Under the pieces are notes generated by a model. The model saw nothing but the letters and a program-made list of their open reading frames with translations, was not told the DNA's origin and searched no databases. Made by a program: the position numbers and the translations under genes. This document shows, one piece after another, positions 14,627 through 21,368 of a stretch of DNA of 64,000 bases; within the stretch, counting starts at the first letter, position 1; every line of letters begins with the position of its first letter. Source of the DNA: VRUE01 sp047519745 (GTDB taxonomy: Bacteria; Actinomycetota; Thermoleophilia; Solirubrobacterales; 70-9); NCBI GenBank assembly GCA_047519745.1, contig JAPVSJ010000021.1, positions 1 to 64,000 of the forward strand, given 5' to 3'.

Positions 14627-15508
14627 TCAAGCCTGCGATCTGAGCGCCGCGTCCAAAGCCGCTGAGATCAGCTCGGGCTGTTCGAGCTGCGGGTAGTGGG
14701 CAGCGTCGGGAAGCTCAATCGTCTCGACGCCGGGGCGGAGCTCCTGGAGGCCGCGCAGCACCTCGACCCGGGCGACCGGGTCGTGCATGCCCCAGGCCAG
14801 GGTTAGCGGCTTGGGCCAGTCGCGGATCGCGCCGTGCCAGCGCTCGGTGAAGCGTTCGCGCTCGGCCATGTAGTTGATCGTCAGGTGGGCGATGCGCTGG
14901 CCGCCGTCGTGTGCGAGCAGCGACCACTGGTCGGCGGCCTCCTCGTCGCTCAGCGGGTGCTTGGGCGAGAAGATGCGACCGAACTGGGCGCGGAAGCCGC
15001 GCTCGTTGGTCAGGCGGGCGAAGAGCGGGCCGAGGCGGCTGCGCAGCAGTTTCTGCCCCGGCGTCGGCTTGGCCAGGTGCAGCAGCATGCTGCCGTTGAA
15101 GAGCAGCGCGCCGCTCATCGCAAAGCCGAGCTCGCCGCGCAGGTCGCGGGCCATCAGCTCGGTCGCGACCGAGGTGCCCATGTCGTGACCGACGACGAAG
15201 ACGCGCTCCGCGCCCGAGCGCCGCACCAGCTCCTCCGCCGCATCGGCCTGCCAGGCGAGCGTGTACTCATGGTCGCGCGGCTTCTCGGAGAGGCCGAAGC
15301 CGAGGAAGTCGAAGCACAGCGTCGCCTCCCCGGCCGGCCGCAGCTCGAACAGTGGCCGCCAGTCGTAGGAGCTGGAGGGGAAGCCGTGCAGGAAGAGCAA
15401 CAGCGGCGACTCCCCTCCGCCCCCGCGTCGCCGCACGAACAGCTTGCGGCCATTGACCTCCTCGATTGCGCCCTCGTCGCGCCAGCGCTGCACCCGCTCG
15501 GTCAGCAT
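14627..15508 (-). CDS. Alpha/beta hydrolase (epoxide hydrolase / haloalkane dehalogenase type)
   Basis: 293 residues. The oxyanion motif is LFLHGFPSSSYDWRPL, the nucleophile elbow VVGHDMGTSVATEL has Asp as nucleophile (GHDMG), a later acid lies in AWGMHDPVARV, and the catalytic His is in ELPDAAHYPQLEQPEL. An Asp nucleophile is the mark of epoxide hydrolases and haloalkane dehalogenases rather than of esterases. The cap region (residues about 130-215) would set substrate choice and cannot be read. It begins 9 nt after the FAH-family gene on the same strand, so both probably work on the same compound. Confidence 0.82.
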   Translation of the reverse strand: MLTERVQRWRDEGAIEEVNGRKLFVRRRGGGGESPLLLFLHGFPSSSYDWRPLFELRPAGEATLCFDFLGFGLSEKPRDHEYTLAWQADAAEELVRRSGAERVFVVGHDMGTSVATELMARDLRGELGFAMSGALLFNGSMLLHLAKPTPGQKLLRSRLGPLFARLTNERGFRAQFGRIFSPKHPLSDEEAADQWSLLAHDGGQRIAHLTINYMAERERFTERWHGAIRDWPKPLTLAWGMHDPVARVEVLRGLQELRPGVETIELPDAAHYPQLEQPELISAALDAALRSQA

Positions 15509-15517
15509 CAGCCGGCC

Positions 15518-16387
15518 CTACTCGCCGGCGAGGAACCCGTCGGGCTCCTCGACCACGGTGTTGACCAGCTCGCCGATCCCCTCGATCTCGACCCGCACCG
15601 TCTCGCCGACGTGGAGCAGGTTCTCGCGGACCGGCTGGCGGCCGAGGCCGACTCCCGCCGGCGTGCCGGTCGCGATCACGTCGCCGGGCTCGAGCGTGAA
15701 GGCTTCAGAGAGGTGGGAGACCTGCTGGAAGCAGTCGAAGACCATCTCGCTCGTGCGTGCGTCCTGGCGTAGCTCGTCCTCGACGTAGCAGCGGATCGCG
15801 AGGTCGTTGGGGTCGCCCAGCTCGTCGGCGGTGACCAGCCAAGGGCCGAGCGGGCCGTGCGTGTCGAACGACTTGCCGATCTGCATCGTCTGCGCTTTGC
15901 CCTGCCAGTCGCGCACGCTGACGTCGTTGGCGCAGGTGTAGCCGGCGATGACCTCGTGCGCGCGCTCGGCCGGCACGTGGCGGCAGCGCTTGCCGATCAC
16001 GATCGCCAGCTCGGCCTCGTAGTCGAGGAAGGTCGAGACCTTCGGCATGTGGACGTCGGCCCCGGGCCCGACCACGCAGGTCACCTGCTTGTTGAAGAAG
16101 ACCGGTACCTCGGGTGGCTCCATACCCATCTCGGCGATGTGGTCGCGGTAGTTCAGCGCGATCGCCAGGTACTTGCGCGGGGTGGCCGGGGCGAGCAGCG
16201 GCACGTCGGCGAGCGGCAGGCGCGGCGCGTTCGCGGCCAGCTGTCCCAGGGCGTCCGGGCCGATCTCGGCCAGCGCTGCAGCGGGTTCGGCCGGGACGTC
16301 AGCCGAGGAGAGGTCGCAGACCTCGTCCCCATCGACGACCCCCAACGCGGGGGAGCCGCCGTCGATTGCGAACCGGCAGAGCTTCAT
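15518..16387 (-). CDS. Fumarylacetoacetate hydrolase (FAH) family protein
   Basis: 289 residues. It has a short N-terminal domain (FAIDGGSPALGVVDGDEV) and then the FAH fold: IALNYRDHIAEMG, PVFFNKQVTCVVGPG, the metal-binding DYEAELAIVIG, GYTCANDVSVRDWQ, KSFDTHGPLGPWL and TGTPAGVGLG. FAH-family members cleave or isomerise carbon-carbon bonds of acylpyruvates and 2-hydroxyhepta-dienedioates in aromatic and sugar breakdown. Best described as a 2-keto-4-pentenoate hydratase/acylpyruvase-like enzyme; the exact reaction is open. Forms a two-gene operon with the alpha/beta hydrolase. Confidence 0.88.
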   Translation of the reverse strand: MKLCRFAIDGGSPALGVVDGDEVCDLSSADVPAEPAAALAEIGPDALGQLAANAPRLPLADVPLLAPATPRKYLAIALNYRDHIAEMGMEPPEVPVFFNKQVTCVVGPGADVHMPKVSTFLDYEAELAIVIGKRCRHVPAERAHEVIAGYTCANDVSVRDWQGKAQTMQIGKSFDTHGPLGPWLVTADELGDPNDLAIRCYVEDELRQDARTSEMVFDCFQQVSHLSEAFTLEPGDVIATGTPAGVGLGRQPVRENLLHVGETVRVEIEGIGELVNTVVEEPDGFLAGE

Positions 16388-16421
16388 CGCGCCCGGACTC
16401 TGGCAGATCGCGAGCTGCGGT

Positions 16422-16817
16422 TCAGTCGTCGCTCAGCTCATCGACCAGCTCGACAACCCGGCGCTCGATCTCGTCGCGGGTGGCGCGGACCTCCTCGAGC
16501 GGGCGGCCCTTGGGGTCGGGCAGCTCCCAGTCGACGTAGCGCTTGCCGGGGATGTAGGGGCACTCGTCGCCGCAGCCCATCGTCACGACGAGGTCGGCCC
16601 ACTCCGCGTCCTCGCGGCGCAGCTCGGCGGGGATGCGTGTCGCGAGGTCGATGCCGAGCTCGGCCATCGCCTCGACCACCTCGGGGTGGACGCGGTCGCC
16701 GGGAGTGGTGCCGGCCGAGCGCGCCTCGTGATGCCCCCCGGCGGCGCGAGCGAAAAGCGCCTCGCTCATCTGCGAGCGGCCGGCGTTGTGCAGGCAGACG
16801 AAGAGCACACGGGCCAT
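16422..16817 (-). CDS. arsC: Arsenate reductase, low-molecular-weight phosphatase fold
   Basis: 131 residues. The N-terminal P-loop CLHNAGRS (C8 to R14, CX5R) is the arsenate/phosphate site, and GCGDECPYIPGKRYVDWELP carries the two cysteines used in the disulfide relay and the conserved DWELPDPKG aspartate loop. Thioredoxin- or mycothiol-linked ArsC reduces arsenate to arsenite. It shares one nucleotide with the end of the aquaporin gene in an arsR-aquaporin-arsC order, so detoxification probably combines reduction with channel-mediated release. Confidence 0.93.
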   Translation of the reverse strand: MARVLFVCLHNAGRSQMSEALFARAAGGHHEARSAGTTPGDRVHPEVVEAMAELGIDLATRIPAELRREDAEWADLVVTMGCGDECPYIPGKRYVDWELPDPKGRPLEEVRATRDEIERRVVELVDELSDD

Positions 16818-17518
16818 CAGGCACGCTCCGTCTGCAGCTCGGTGGTGGGGACGTGCTCACCGCGAACCAACTGGTAGGCGAGGGCGCCGATCGCCGCGCC
16901 GACGATCGGGGCGACGATGTAGATCCAGATCTCGTGCAGTTCGCCCGAGACGAGGCCAGGGCCCAGCGAGCGGGCCGGGTTCATCGAGGCCCCGGTGATC
17001 GCGCCACCGAAGAGCGCGTCGAGGCCGACCGTGCCGCCGATCGCGATCGCCGCCCCGGCGCCGACGGCACGGGTGTCGGTCGCGACGGCCATGATCACGA
17101 ACATCAGGAAGGCGGTCAGCACCGCCTCGTAGGCGAGGGCGCTGCCGGTGCCGATGCTGGGCACGGTGGCGCCCAGCGAGGCCGGCTCGCTGGGCCAGAC
17201 GGCGAGCAGCAGCGCCGCGGCTGCGAGGGCGCCGAGCAGCTGAGCCGCCATGTAGGCGAGCGCCTCGCGGCCGGGGAAGTGACGGGTGAGGGCGAAGGCC
17301 AGGGTCACCGCCGGGTTGAGGTGGGCTCCGGAGAGGTGGCCGGTCGCGTAGACCATCGCCATGATCACCAGGCCGAAGACGAGCGAGACGCCGACGGCGC
17401 CCAGCGTGCCGGCGTGGACGGTGTCGGTGACGATCGCGCCGCAGCCGGCGAAGACCAGAGCGAAGGTGCCGATCGCCTCGGCGGCGGAGCGGCGCAGCAG
17501 GTCGGGACGGCTGTTCAC
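16817..17518 (-). CDS. Aquaporin / aquaglyceroporin of the ars operon
   Basis: 233 residues, six predicted membrane helices. It has both NPA boxes (GAHLNPAVTLAF and GASMNPARSLGP), the internal duplication of the MIP family and an EAIGTFALVFAGCGAI first helix. In some bacteria an aquaglyceroporin (AqpS) inside an ars operon replaces ArsB and lets arsenite leave down its gradient. Position between arsR and arsC, with 4-nt and 1-nt overlaps, makes that role likely here. No ArsB or Acr3 gene is in the window. Confidence 0.9.
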   Translation of the reverse strand: MNSRPDLLRRSAAEAIGTFALVFAGCGAIVTDTVHAGTLGAVGVSLVFGLVIMAMVYATGHLSGAHLNPAVTLAFALTRHFPGREALAYMAAQLLGALAAAALLLAVWPSEPASLGATVPSIGTGSALAYEAVLTAFLMFVIMAVATDTRAVGAGAAIAIGGTVGLDALFGGAITGASMNPARSLGPGLVSGELHEIWIYIVAPIVGAAIGALAYQLVRGEHVPTTELQTERA

Positions 17519-17868
17519 GCGAAGACCTCCCGGACCGAGTCGAGCGCCCCCGGGACGAGGCTGAAGTAGCTGTACGTGCCACGCGTTTCGCGGCTGGCGA
17601 TGCCGGCCTCGACCAGCTGCTTGAGGTGATGGCTGACGGTTCCCTGCGAGAGGCCCAGCAACGGCTGCACCTCGCAGACGCAGACCGGCTCGCCGTCTGC
17701 CCGCAGCAGCAGGTTGACGATCCGTAGGCGGTGGCGGTCGGCGAGCGCCTTGATCACCGTCTCCAGCTCGGCTGCGCGTTCATCGGAGAGCGAGGCGCCC
17801 GCCAAAGGGGTGCAGCACTCGATCACGGGCAGGTCCACCGGCATCGGTGCGATCGTAGCAGGCTTCAT
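17515..17868 (-). CDS. arsR: ArsR-family arsenic-responsive repressor
   Basis: 117 residues. The winged helix reads KALADRHRLRIVNLLLRADG, then LLGLSQGTVSHHLKQLVEAG. Candidate metalloid ligands are an N-terminal Cys pair (VIECCTPL) and the pair in VCVCEV at the start of the DNA-binding region, the place of the classic ELCVCDL site. The protein should leave its operator when arsenite binds. First gene of the operon; its stop overlaps the aquaporin start by 4 nt, and its own start lies 8 nt from the operator palindrome. Confidence 0.93.
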   Translation of the reverse strand: MKPATIAPMPVDLPVIECCTPLAGASLSDERAAELETVIKALADRHRLRIVNLLLRADGEPVCVCEVQPLLGLSQGTVSHHLKQLVEAGIASRETRGTYSYFSLVPGALDSVREVFA

Positions 17869-17876
17869 CGATATAT

Positions 17877-17896
17877 CTCAATGAAGTGATATTGAG
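17877..17896. promoter_or_regulatory. ArsR operator
   Basis: An AT-rich inverted repeat, CTCAAT-gaagtgat-ATTGAG, flanked by ATAT and AAAAT, in the short gap between arsR and the divergent HTH gene. ArsR proteins bind imperfect inverted repeats of this size next to their own start codon. It could also affect the divergent gene. Confidence 0.65.
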
Positions 17897-17929
17897 AAAA
17901 TCTAGCTATTTTTCTAAACATAAATCGGC

Positions 17930-17935
17930 TACAAT
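17930..17935 (+). promoter_or_regulatory. -10 element of a leaderless transcript for the HTH gene
   Basis: TACAAT lies 6 nt upstream of the ATG in an AT-rich island. No ribosome site is present. It faces away from the ars operon and begins 33 bp past the ArsR palindrome. Confidence 0.5.
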
Positions 17936-17941
17936 CGCTTG

Positions 17942-18646
17942 ATGGCGAGCGTCTCCGAGAGCAAGAAGCTTGTAGATGGAATCGTGCGCCTGCGCCGCGC
18001 GGCGCGAGTAGCCGAGGTGGCATCGGACGTGGCGCCCGTGCGGCGCGACCTGGAATCACAGCTCGGCCCGACGCTATCCCGTTCGCGGGCGGCCCGGATC
18101 CTCGGGGTGAGCCAAACGGCGCTTGACCGCTGGGTGGCAGCGGGGGAGATCCCGGTTCTCCTCACGCCCCATGGGAGGCGTGAGGTGCCGCGTCAGTTCG
18201 TCATCGAGCTGCGCGAGGCGATCGATGAGCTGCTGGAAAAGGGTGCGCATAGGCATGCGCTGGCCGCCGCGCTCGCCGAGCGCCGTCGCGCAGCGGAAGC
18301 ACTCGGGGGCAAGGGGATGGCCCCGGAGGCGCGTCATCCTGTGCCCCCTCATGGCCACGACACCGCTGAGCGGCGCAGCCGCGCCTATCACGCGGTCGTC
18401 GCCGAGCGCCTCGACGAGCGGATGCTCGAAGACGCGCGTGCGAACGTCGAGCGGCTTGCCGCCGCTGGCCATATTCACGAAAGCTACGCCGAGCGCTGGC
18501 GCGCGCTTCTCGCACGCCCGGTTGCGGAGGTCGCGCGCGCCCTCTCTGCCGAGTCCCAGGACGCCCGGGACCTGCGCCAGAACAGCCCGTTTGCCGGTGT
18601 GCTGAACGAGCAGGAGCGGCGCCGGATCATCGAGACGACGCGCTGA
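17942..18646 (+). CDS. HTH DNA-binding protein, probable antitoxin of a decayed pair
   Basis: 234 residues. A MerR/excisionase-like HTH near residues 45-70 reads LSRSRAARILGVSQTALDRW, followed by AAGEIPVLLTPHGRREVP, the wing. The rest is helical and charged (ERLDERMLEDARANVERL, then YAERWRALLARPVAEVARAL). The gene ends 5 nt before a nucleotidyltransferase-like reading frame that is broken. Pairs of an HTH protein and a nucleotidyltransferase are common toxin-antitoxin modules, so this is probably the surviving antitoxin. It is leaderless by its promoter. Confidence 0.7.
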   Translation: MASVSESKKLVDGIVRLRRAARVAEVASDVAPVRRDLESQLGPTLSRSRAARILGVSQTALDRWVAAGEIPVLLTPHGRREVPRQFVIELREAIDELLEKGAHRHALAAALAERRRAAEALGGKGMAPEARHPVPPHGHDTAERRSRAYHAVVAERLDERMLEDARANVERLAAAGHIHESYAERWRALLARPVAEVARALSAESQDARDLRQNSPFAGVLNEQERRRIIETTR

Positions 18647-18651
18647 AGAGC

Positions 18652-18980
18652 ATGCGTCGCACCGAGCTCGAGCACGTCATCCGCGCGGCGGCGGCAGTAG
18701 CCGAAGGCGACGAGATCGTCGTGATCGGCAGTCAGGCGATCCTCGGCCAGTTCCCCGATGCACCCGACTCGCTGCTGATATCCCGTGAGGCGGATGTCTA
18801 CCCACGCAACCATCCCGAGCGCGGTGATGAGATTGACGGCAGTCTTGGCGACGGGTCCTATCTTGCGCCGAAGAGCTTCGACGCTGTGCAGATGATCTGC
18901 CTCTCTCCAAGGGCGAGATCAAAGCAGTGCGGGAGACGGTCGACGGGATAGCCGCGCGCGTCGGGTCGCGCAGTCCCTAA
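18652..18980 (+). pseudogene. Broken nucleotidyltransferase-like toxin gene (DUF6036-like)
   Basis: The first 60 or so residues look like a family with RRTELEHVIRAAAAVAEGDE, IVVIGSQAILGQFPDAPDSL and ISREADVYP, where GSQ and the EAD acids are the nucleotidyltransferase motif. After DGSLGDGS the expected middle is missing: YLAPKSFDAV follows at once and the frame drifts to a stop at 18951. A shifted frame resumes DDLPLSKGEIKAVRETVDG and ends at 18980, as expected for the family's C-terminus. An internal deletion plus frameshift is the simplest reading. The fluoride riboswitch begins 11 bp later. Confidence 0.65.
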
Positions 18981-18990
18981 GATCTGGGTC

Positions 18991-19047
18991 GAGCGATGGG
19001 GCTCGCTCCCTCATTAAGCGCGGTTCGATCCGCTGACGGTCCCTACC
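18991..19047 (+). promoter_or_regulatory. Fluoride riboswitch (crcB motif)
   Basis: The RNA matches the crcB-motif layout. P1 is GAGC/GCTC around GATGGGGCT. A hairpin GCGG-ttcgat-CCGC is followed by CTGACGG, equivalent to the conserved CUGAUG. A pseudoknot is possible between GGGGCT (18997-19002) and GGTCCC (19038-19043), ending in CTACC. It lies 33 bp before two fluoride-channel genes, which is the known context. In this class fluoride binding switches expression on, by transcription or translation. No terminator stem is obvious, so translational control is more likely. Confidence 0.87.
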
Positions 19048-19079
19048 ACGTCCATCGACGTTGATAGGAGACCTGCGCA

Positions 19080-19481
19080 ATGCGAGTTACGCGATTCGAC
19101 CTTCGCCGCCTGGCCGCGATCTACGTCGGCGGTGTGCTCGGGGCACTGGCCCGGGTGGGCCTGGCCGAGGCGACGCCGCACGGTCCCGGCGGATGGCCGT
19201 GGGCGACCTTCGCCGTCAACATGGCCGGCGCGCTGCTGCTCGGCTATTTCTTCGCTCGTCTGCGTGACCACCCCGAGGACAGCCTCGCCCACCCGTTTCT
19301 CACCACCGGGATCTGCGGCACGCTGACCACCTTCTCCACGATGCAGCTGGAGCTGTTCCAGATGGTCGACGGTGGGCACCTGGGCCTGGCGGCCGCGTAC
19401 GTGGGCGCGACCCTCGCCGCCGGCTACGCCTTCGTCCGCATCGGCATCGCGCTCGAGCGACGCCCGGAGGAGGCCAGGTGA
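19080..19481 (+). CDS. crcB: Fluoride channel subunit CrcB/Fluc, first copy
   Basis: 133 residues, four membrane helices. Family motifs: GGVLGALARVGL in helix 1, ATFAVNMAGALLLGYF with the pore-lining Asn, and GICGTLTTFSTMQLE with the central sodium-site loop and phenylalanine-box residues. Fluc channels are dual-topology dimers that expel fluoride. In many Gram-positive bacteria two adjacent genes encode the two halves of a heterodimer. Preceded by the riboswitch; the stop overlaps the next gene by 4 nt. Confidence 0.93.
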   Translation: MRVTRFDLRRLAAIYVGGVLGALARVGLAEATPHGPGGWPWATFAVNMAGALLLGYFFARLRDHPEDSLAHPFLTTGICGTLTTFSTMQLELFQMVDGGHLGLAAAYVGATLAAGYAFVRIGIALERRPEEAR

Positions 19482-19843
19482 CGGTACCGGCCTGGATCGC
19501 AGTTGGCCTGCTCGGCGGCGCAGCGGCCGCGGCACGCTACCTGATCGACACCGCGGTCACCGCCCGCACCGACCACCCCTTTCCACACGGCATCCTCGCG
19601 ATCAACATCGGCGGCGCCCTCGCCCTGGGCCTGGTCGCCGGCGCCGCGCTCGAAGGCCAGGCGCTGGTGATCGTCGCCGGTGGCGGCATCGGGTCCTTCA
19701 CCACCTTCTCCACTTGGATCCTCGACTCGCACCGCCTCGCCGACGCCGGCCACACTCATCTCGTCTGGCTCAACCTCGGTCTCTCGCTAGTGGCCGGTTT
19801 CGCCGCCGTCGCCCTCGGCCACTGGCTCGGCGGCGTGTTCTGA
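19478..19843 (+). CDS. crcB: Fluoride channel subunit CrcB/Fluc, second copy
   Basis: 121 residues from a GTG that overlaps the first copy. Motifs again: LGGAAAAARYLIDTAV, HGILAINIGGALALGLVAG and GGGIGSFTTFSTWILD. Helix boundaries match the first copy, but the two share only the motif residues, as expected for obligate heterodimer partners with opposite membrane orientation. Both are under the same riboswitch. Confidence 0.92.
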   Translation: MTVPAWIAVGLLGGAAAAARYLIDTAVTARTDHPFPHGILAINIGGALALGLVAGAALEGQALVIVAGGGIGSFTTFSTWILDSHRLADAGHTHLVWLNLGLSLVAGFAAVALGHWLGGVF

Positions 19844-19874
19844 GCGTGCGTAACGAAGCGTCCGCGCTCCGCTC

Positions 19875-19880
19875 TAACTT
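19875..19880 (+). promoter_or_regulatory. Putative -10 element upstream of the YhaM-like gene
   Basis: TAACTT ends 8 nt before the ATG at 19889. Part of the window-wide TAnnnT-before-start pattern. Confidence 0.35.
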
Positions 19881-19888
19881 GGAAATGG

Positions 19889-20944
19889 ATGGACCAGCTC
19901 GACCCGCAGATGTTCCAGGAGGCGCTGATCGACACCACCGGCGGCGCGCTCGCCAGGCCCACCGAGCCCGAGGTGCCCGTGGTCAGGGTGTGCCTGCGCG
20001 AGCTCGAGGACGGCCAGCGGGTGAAGGGCGTCTACGCGGTGCGCCAGCGCGAGCTGCGGCGCAAGCGCAACGGCGAGCCGTGGCTGCGGCTGACGCTCGG
20101 CGACGCCAGCGGCGGCGCCGAGGCTGTCGCCTGGGAGGACGCCGAGGCGCTCTACGCGCTCGCCGCGCCAGGCACCCCGGTCGAGGTCGCCGGCGTCTTC
20201 GAGATGAGTGAGCGCTGGGGGCCGAAGATCAAGCTCTCCGGCCTGCGCGAGGCCAGCTTGGACGAGTACGACCCCGCCGACCTCGCCGCCGAGTCGGACG
20301 TCTCTATCGAGGAGCTCGAGGGCAAGCTGCGCCAGCTGCTGGACACCGTGCAGGAGCCGCAGCTGCGCGACCTGCTCGGCCGCTTCTTCGGCGAGAGCTC
20401 GGAGATCTGGGCGCGCTTCCGCGACGCGCCGGCGGCCAAGGTCTACCACCAGGCTTACCGCCACGGCCTGCTCGAGCACACCGTCTCCGTCGCCCAGGCG
20501 GTCAGCGCCGCGGCCAACTTCTTCCCCGGGATCGACCGCGAGGTCGCCGTCGCCGGTGCCCTCCTGCACGACATCGGCAAGACCGTCGCCTACAACGACG
20601 ACCCGCTGGCGATCGACCTCACCGACGCTGGTCGCCTGCAGGGCGAGATCCCGCTCGGCTACTACACCGTGCGCCGCGAGATCGAGGAGATCCCCGGCTT
20701 CGATCCCGGACTGGCCCAGGCCGTCCTCCACATCATCCTCAGTCACCACGGCTCACTCGAGCACGGCTCGCCGGTCGTCCCCGCCACCCGCGAGGCGGTG
20801 CTCGTCCACATGATCGACAACCTCGGCGGTCGCCTCGGCAGCTTCGACCGCCTCGAGCGCGAGCTGCCCGCCGGCGAGTCCTGGTCGGGCTTCGACCGGG
20901 CTCTATCGGGCTCGGCTTATTTCGGACAGCGCCAAGCCGCCTGA
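19889..20944 (+). CDS. OB-fold plus HD-domain 3'-5' exoribonuclease (YhaM-like)
   Basis: 351 residues. Residues about 35-130 form an OB fold (GVYAVRQRELRRKRNGEP, WLRLTLGDASGGAEAVAW). From about 190 comes an HD domain: YRHGLLEHTVSVAQAV, GALLHDIGKTVAY with the HD pair, and IILSHHGSLEHGSPV. This order is that of YhaM/CBF1, a metal-dependent 3'-5' exonuclease that acts on RNA ends and single-stranded DNA in Bacillus subtilis and relatives. All metal ligands seem present. It stands alone between the crcB pair and a convergent small gene. Confidence 0.88.
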   Translation: MDQLDPQMFQEALIDTTGGALARPTEPEVPVVRVCLRELEDGQRVKGVYAVRQRELRRKRNGEPWLRLTLGDASGGAEAVAWEDAEALYALAAPGTPVEVAGVFEMSERWGPKIKLSGLREASLDEYDPADLAAESDVSIEELEGKLRQLLDTVQEPQLRDLLGRFFGESSEIWARFRDAPAAKVYHQAYRHGLLEHTVSVAQAVSAAANFFPGIDREVAVAGALLHDIGKTVAYNDDPLAIDLTDAGRLQGEIPLGYYTVRREIEEIPGFDPGLAQAVLHIILSHHGSLEHGSPVVPATREAVLVHMIDNLGGRLGSFDRLERELPAGESWSGFDRALSGSAYFGQRQAA

Positions 20945-20954
20945 CGCGCCGCGC

Positions 20955-21272
20955 CTAGAAGCGCCTCGTACACCTTTCGATTCGCTCGACGTTCTGATCG
21001 GCGTGCTTGATGCACTTGATCAGCCGCTGCGGGTTGCCGCCCTGTGACTTGGTGACCTTGAACGAGCGGCGGATCTGCCGCTGGACCTGGACGTTGACCG
21101 TGTTCAGCGTCTTGCCGATCTGGTCCAGGCCGGACGAGTGGAGCGCTTCTTCGCTCGTGTGCAGGACGGGCTTGACGATGAACAGGTAGGCGCAGAAGAG
21201 GATGCCCGCGGCGACGGCGAGGCGGATGATCCCGTTGGTGACGTTGCCGAAGAGGTTGCGAAGGATGTCCAT
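20955..21272 (-). CDS. Small single-pass membrane protein, unknown function
   Basis: 105 residues with one membrane helix near the N-terminus (IRLAVAAGILFCAYLFIVKP) and a basic, polar tail with two cysteines (LIKCIKHADQ, ERIERCTRRF). No family recognised. It has normal codon use and a clean start, so it is likely real, but nothing nearby suggests a role. Convergent with the YhaM-like gene and divergent from pafBC. Confidence 0.55.
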   Translation of the reverse strand: MDILRNLFGNVTNGIIRLAVAAGILFCAYLFIVKPVLHTSEEALHSSGLDQIGKTLNTVNVQVQRQIRRSFKVTKSQGGNPQRLIKCIKHADQNVERIERCTRRF

Positions 21273-21356
21273 GTCGGGCGCACTCTATCCCGCTCGAATA
21301 GGCCAAAATGCGGGGTTCCGGGGGCCGGGGCGGGGGGCTCGCCAGGCCGCCCTCAC

Positions 21357-21362
21357 TATCCT
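21357..21362 (+). promoter_or_regulatory. Putative -10 element of a leaderless pafBC transcript
   Basis: TATCCT lies 6 nt before the GTG at 21369, with no ribosome site in between. Confidence 0.45.
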
Positions 21363-21368
21363 GGGCTC

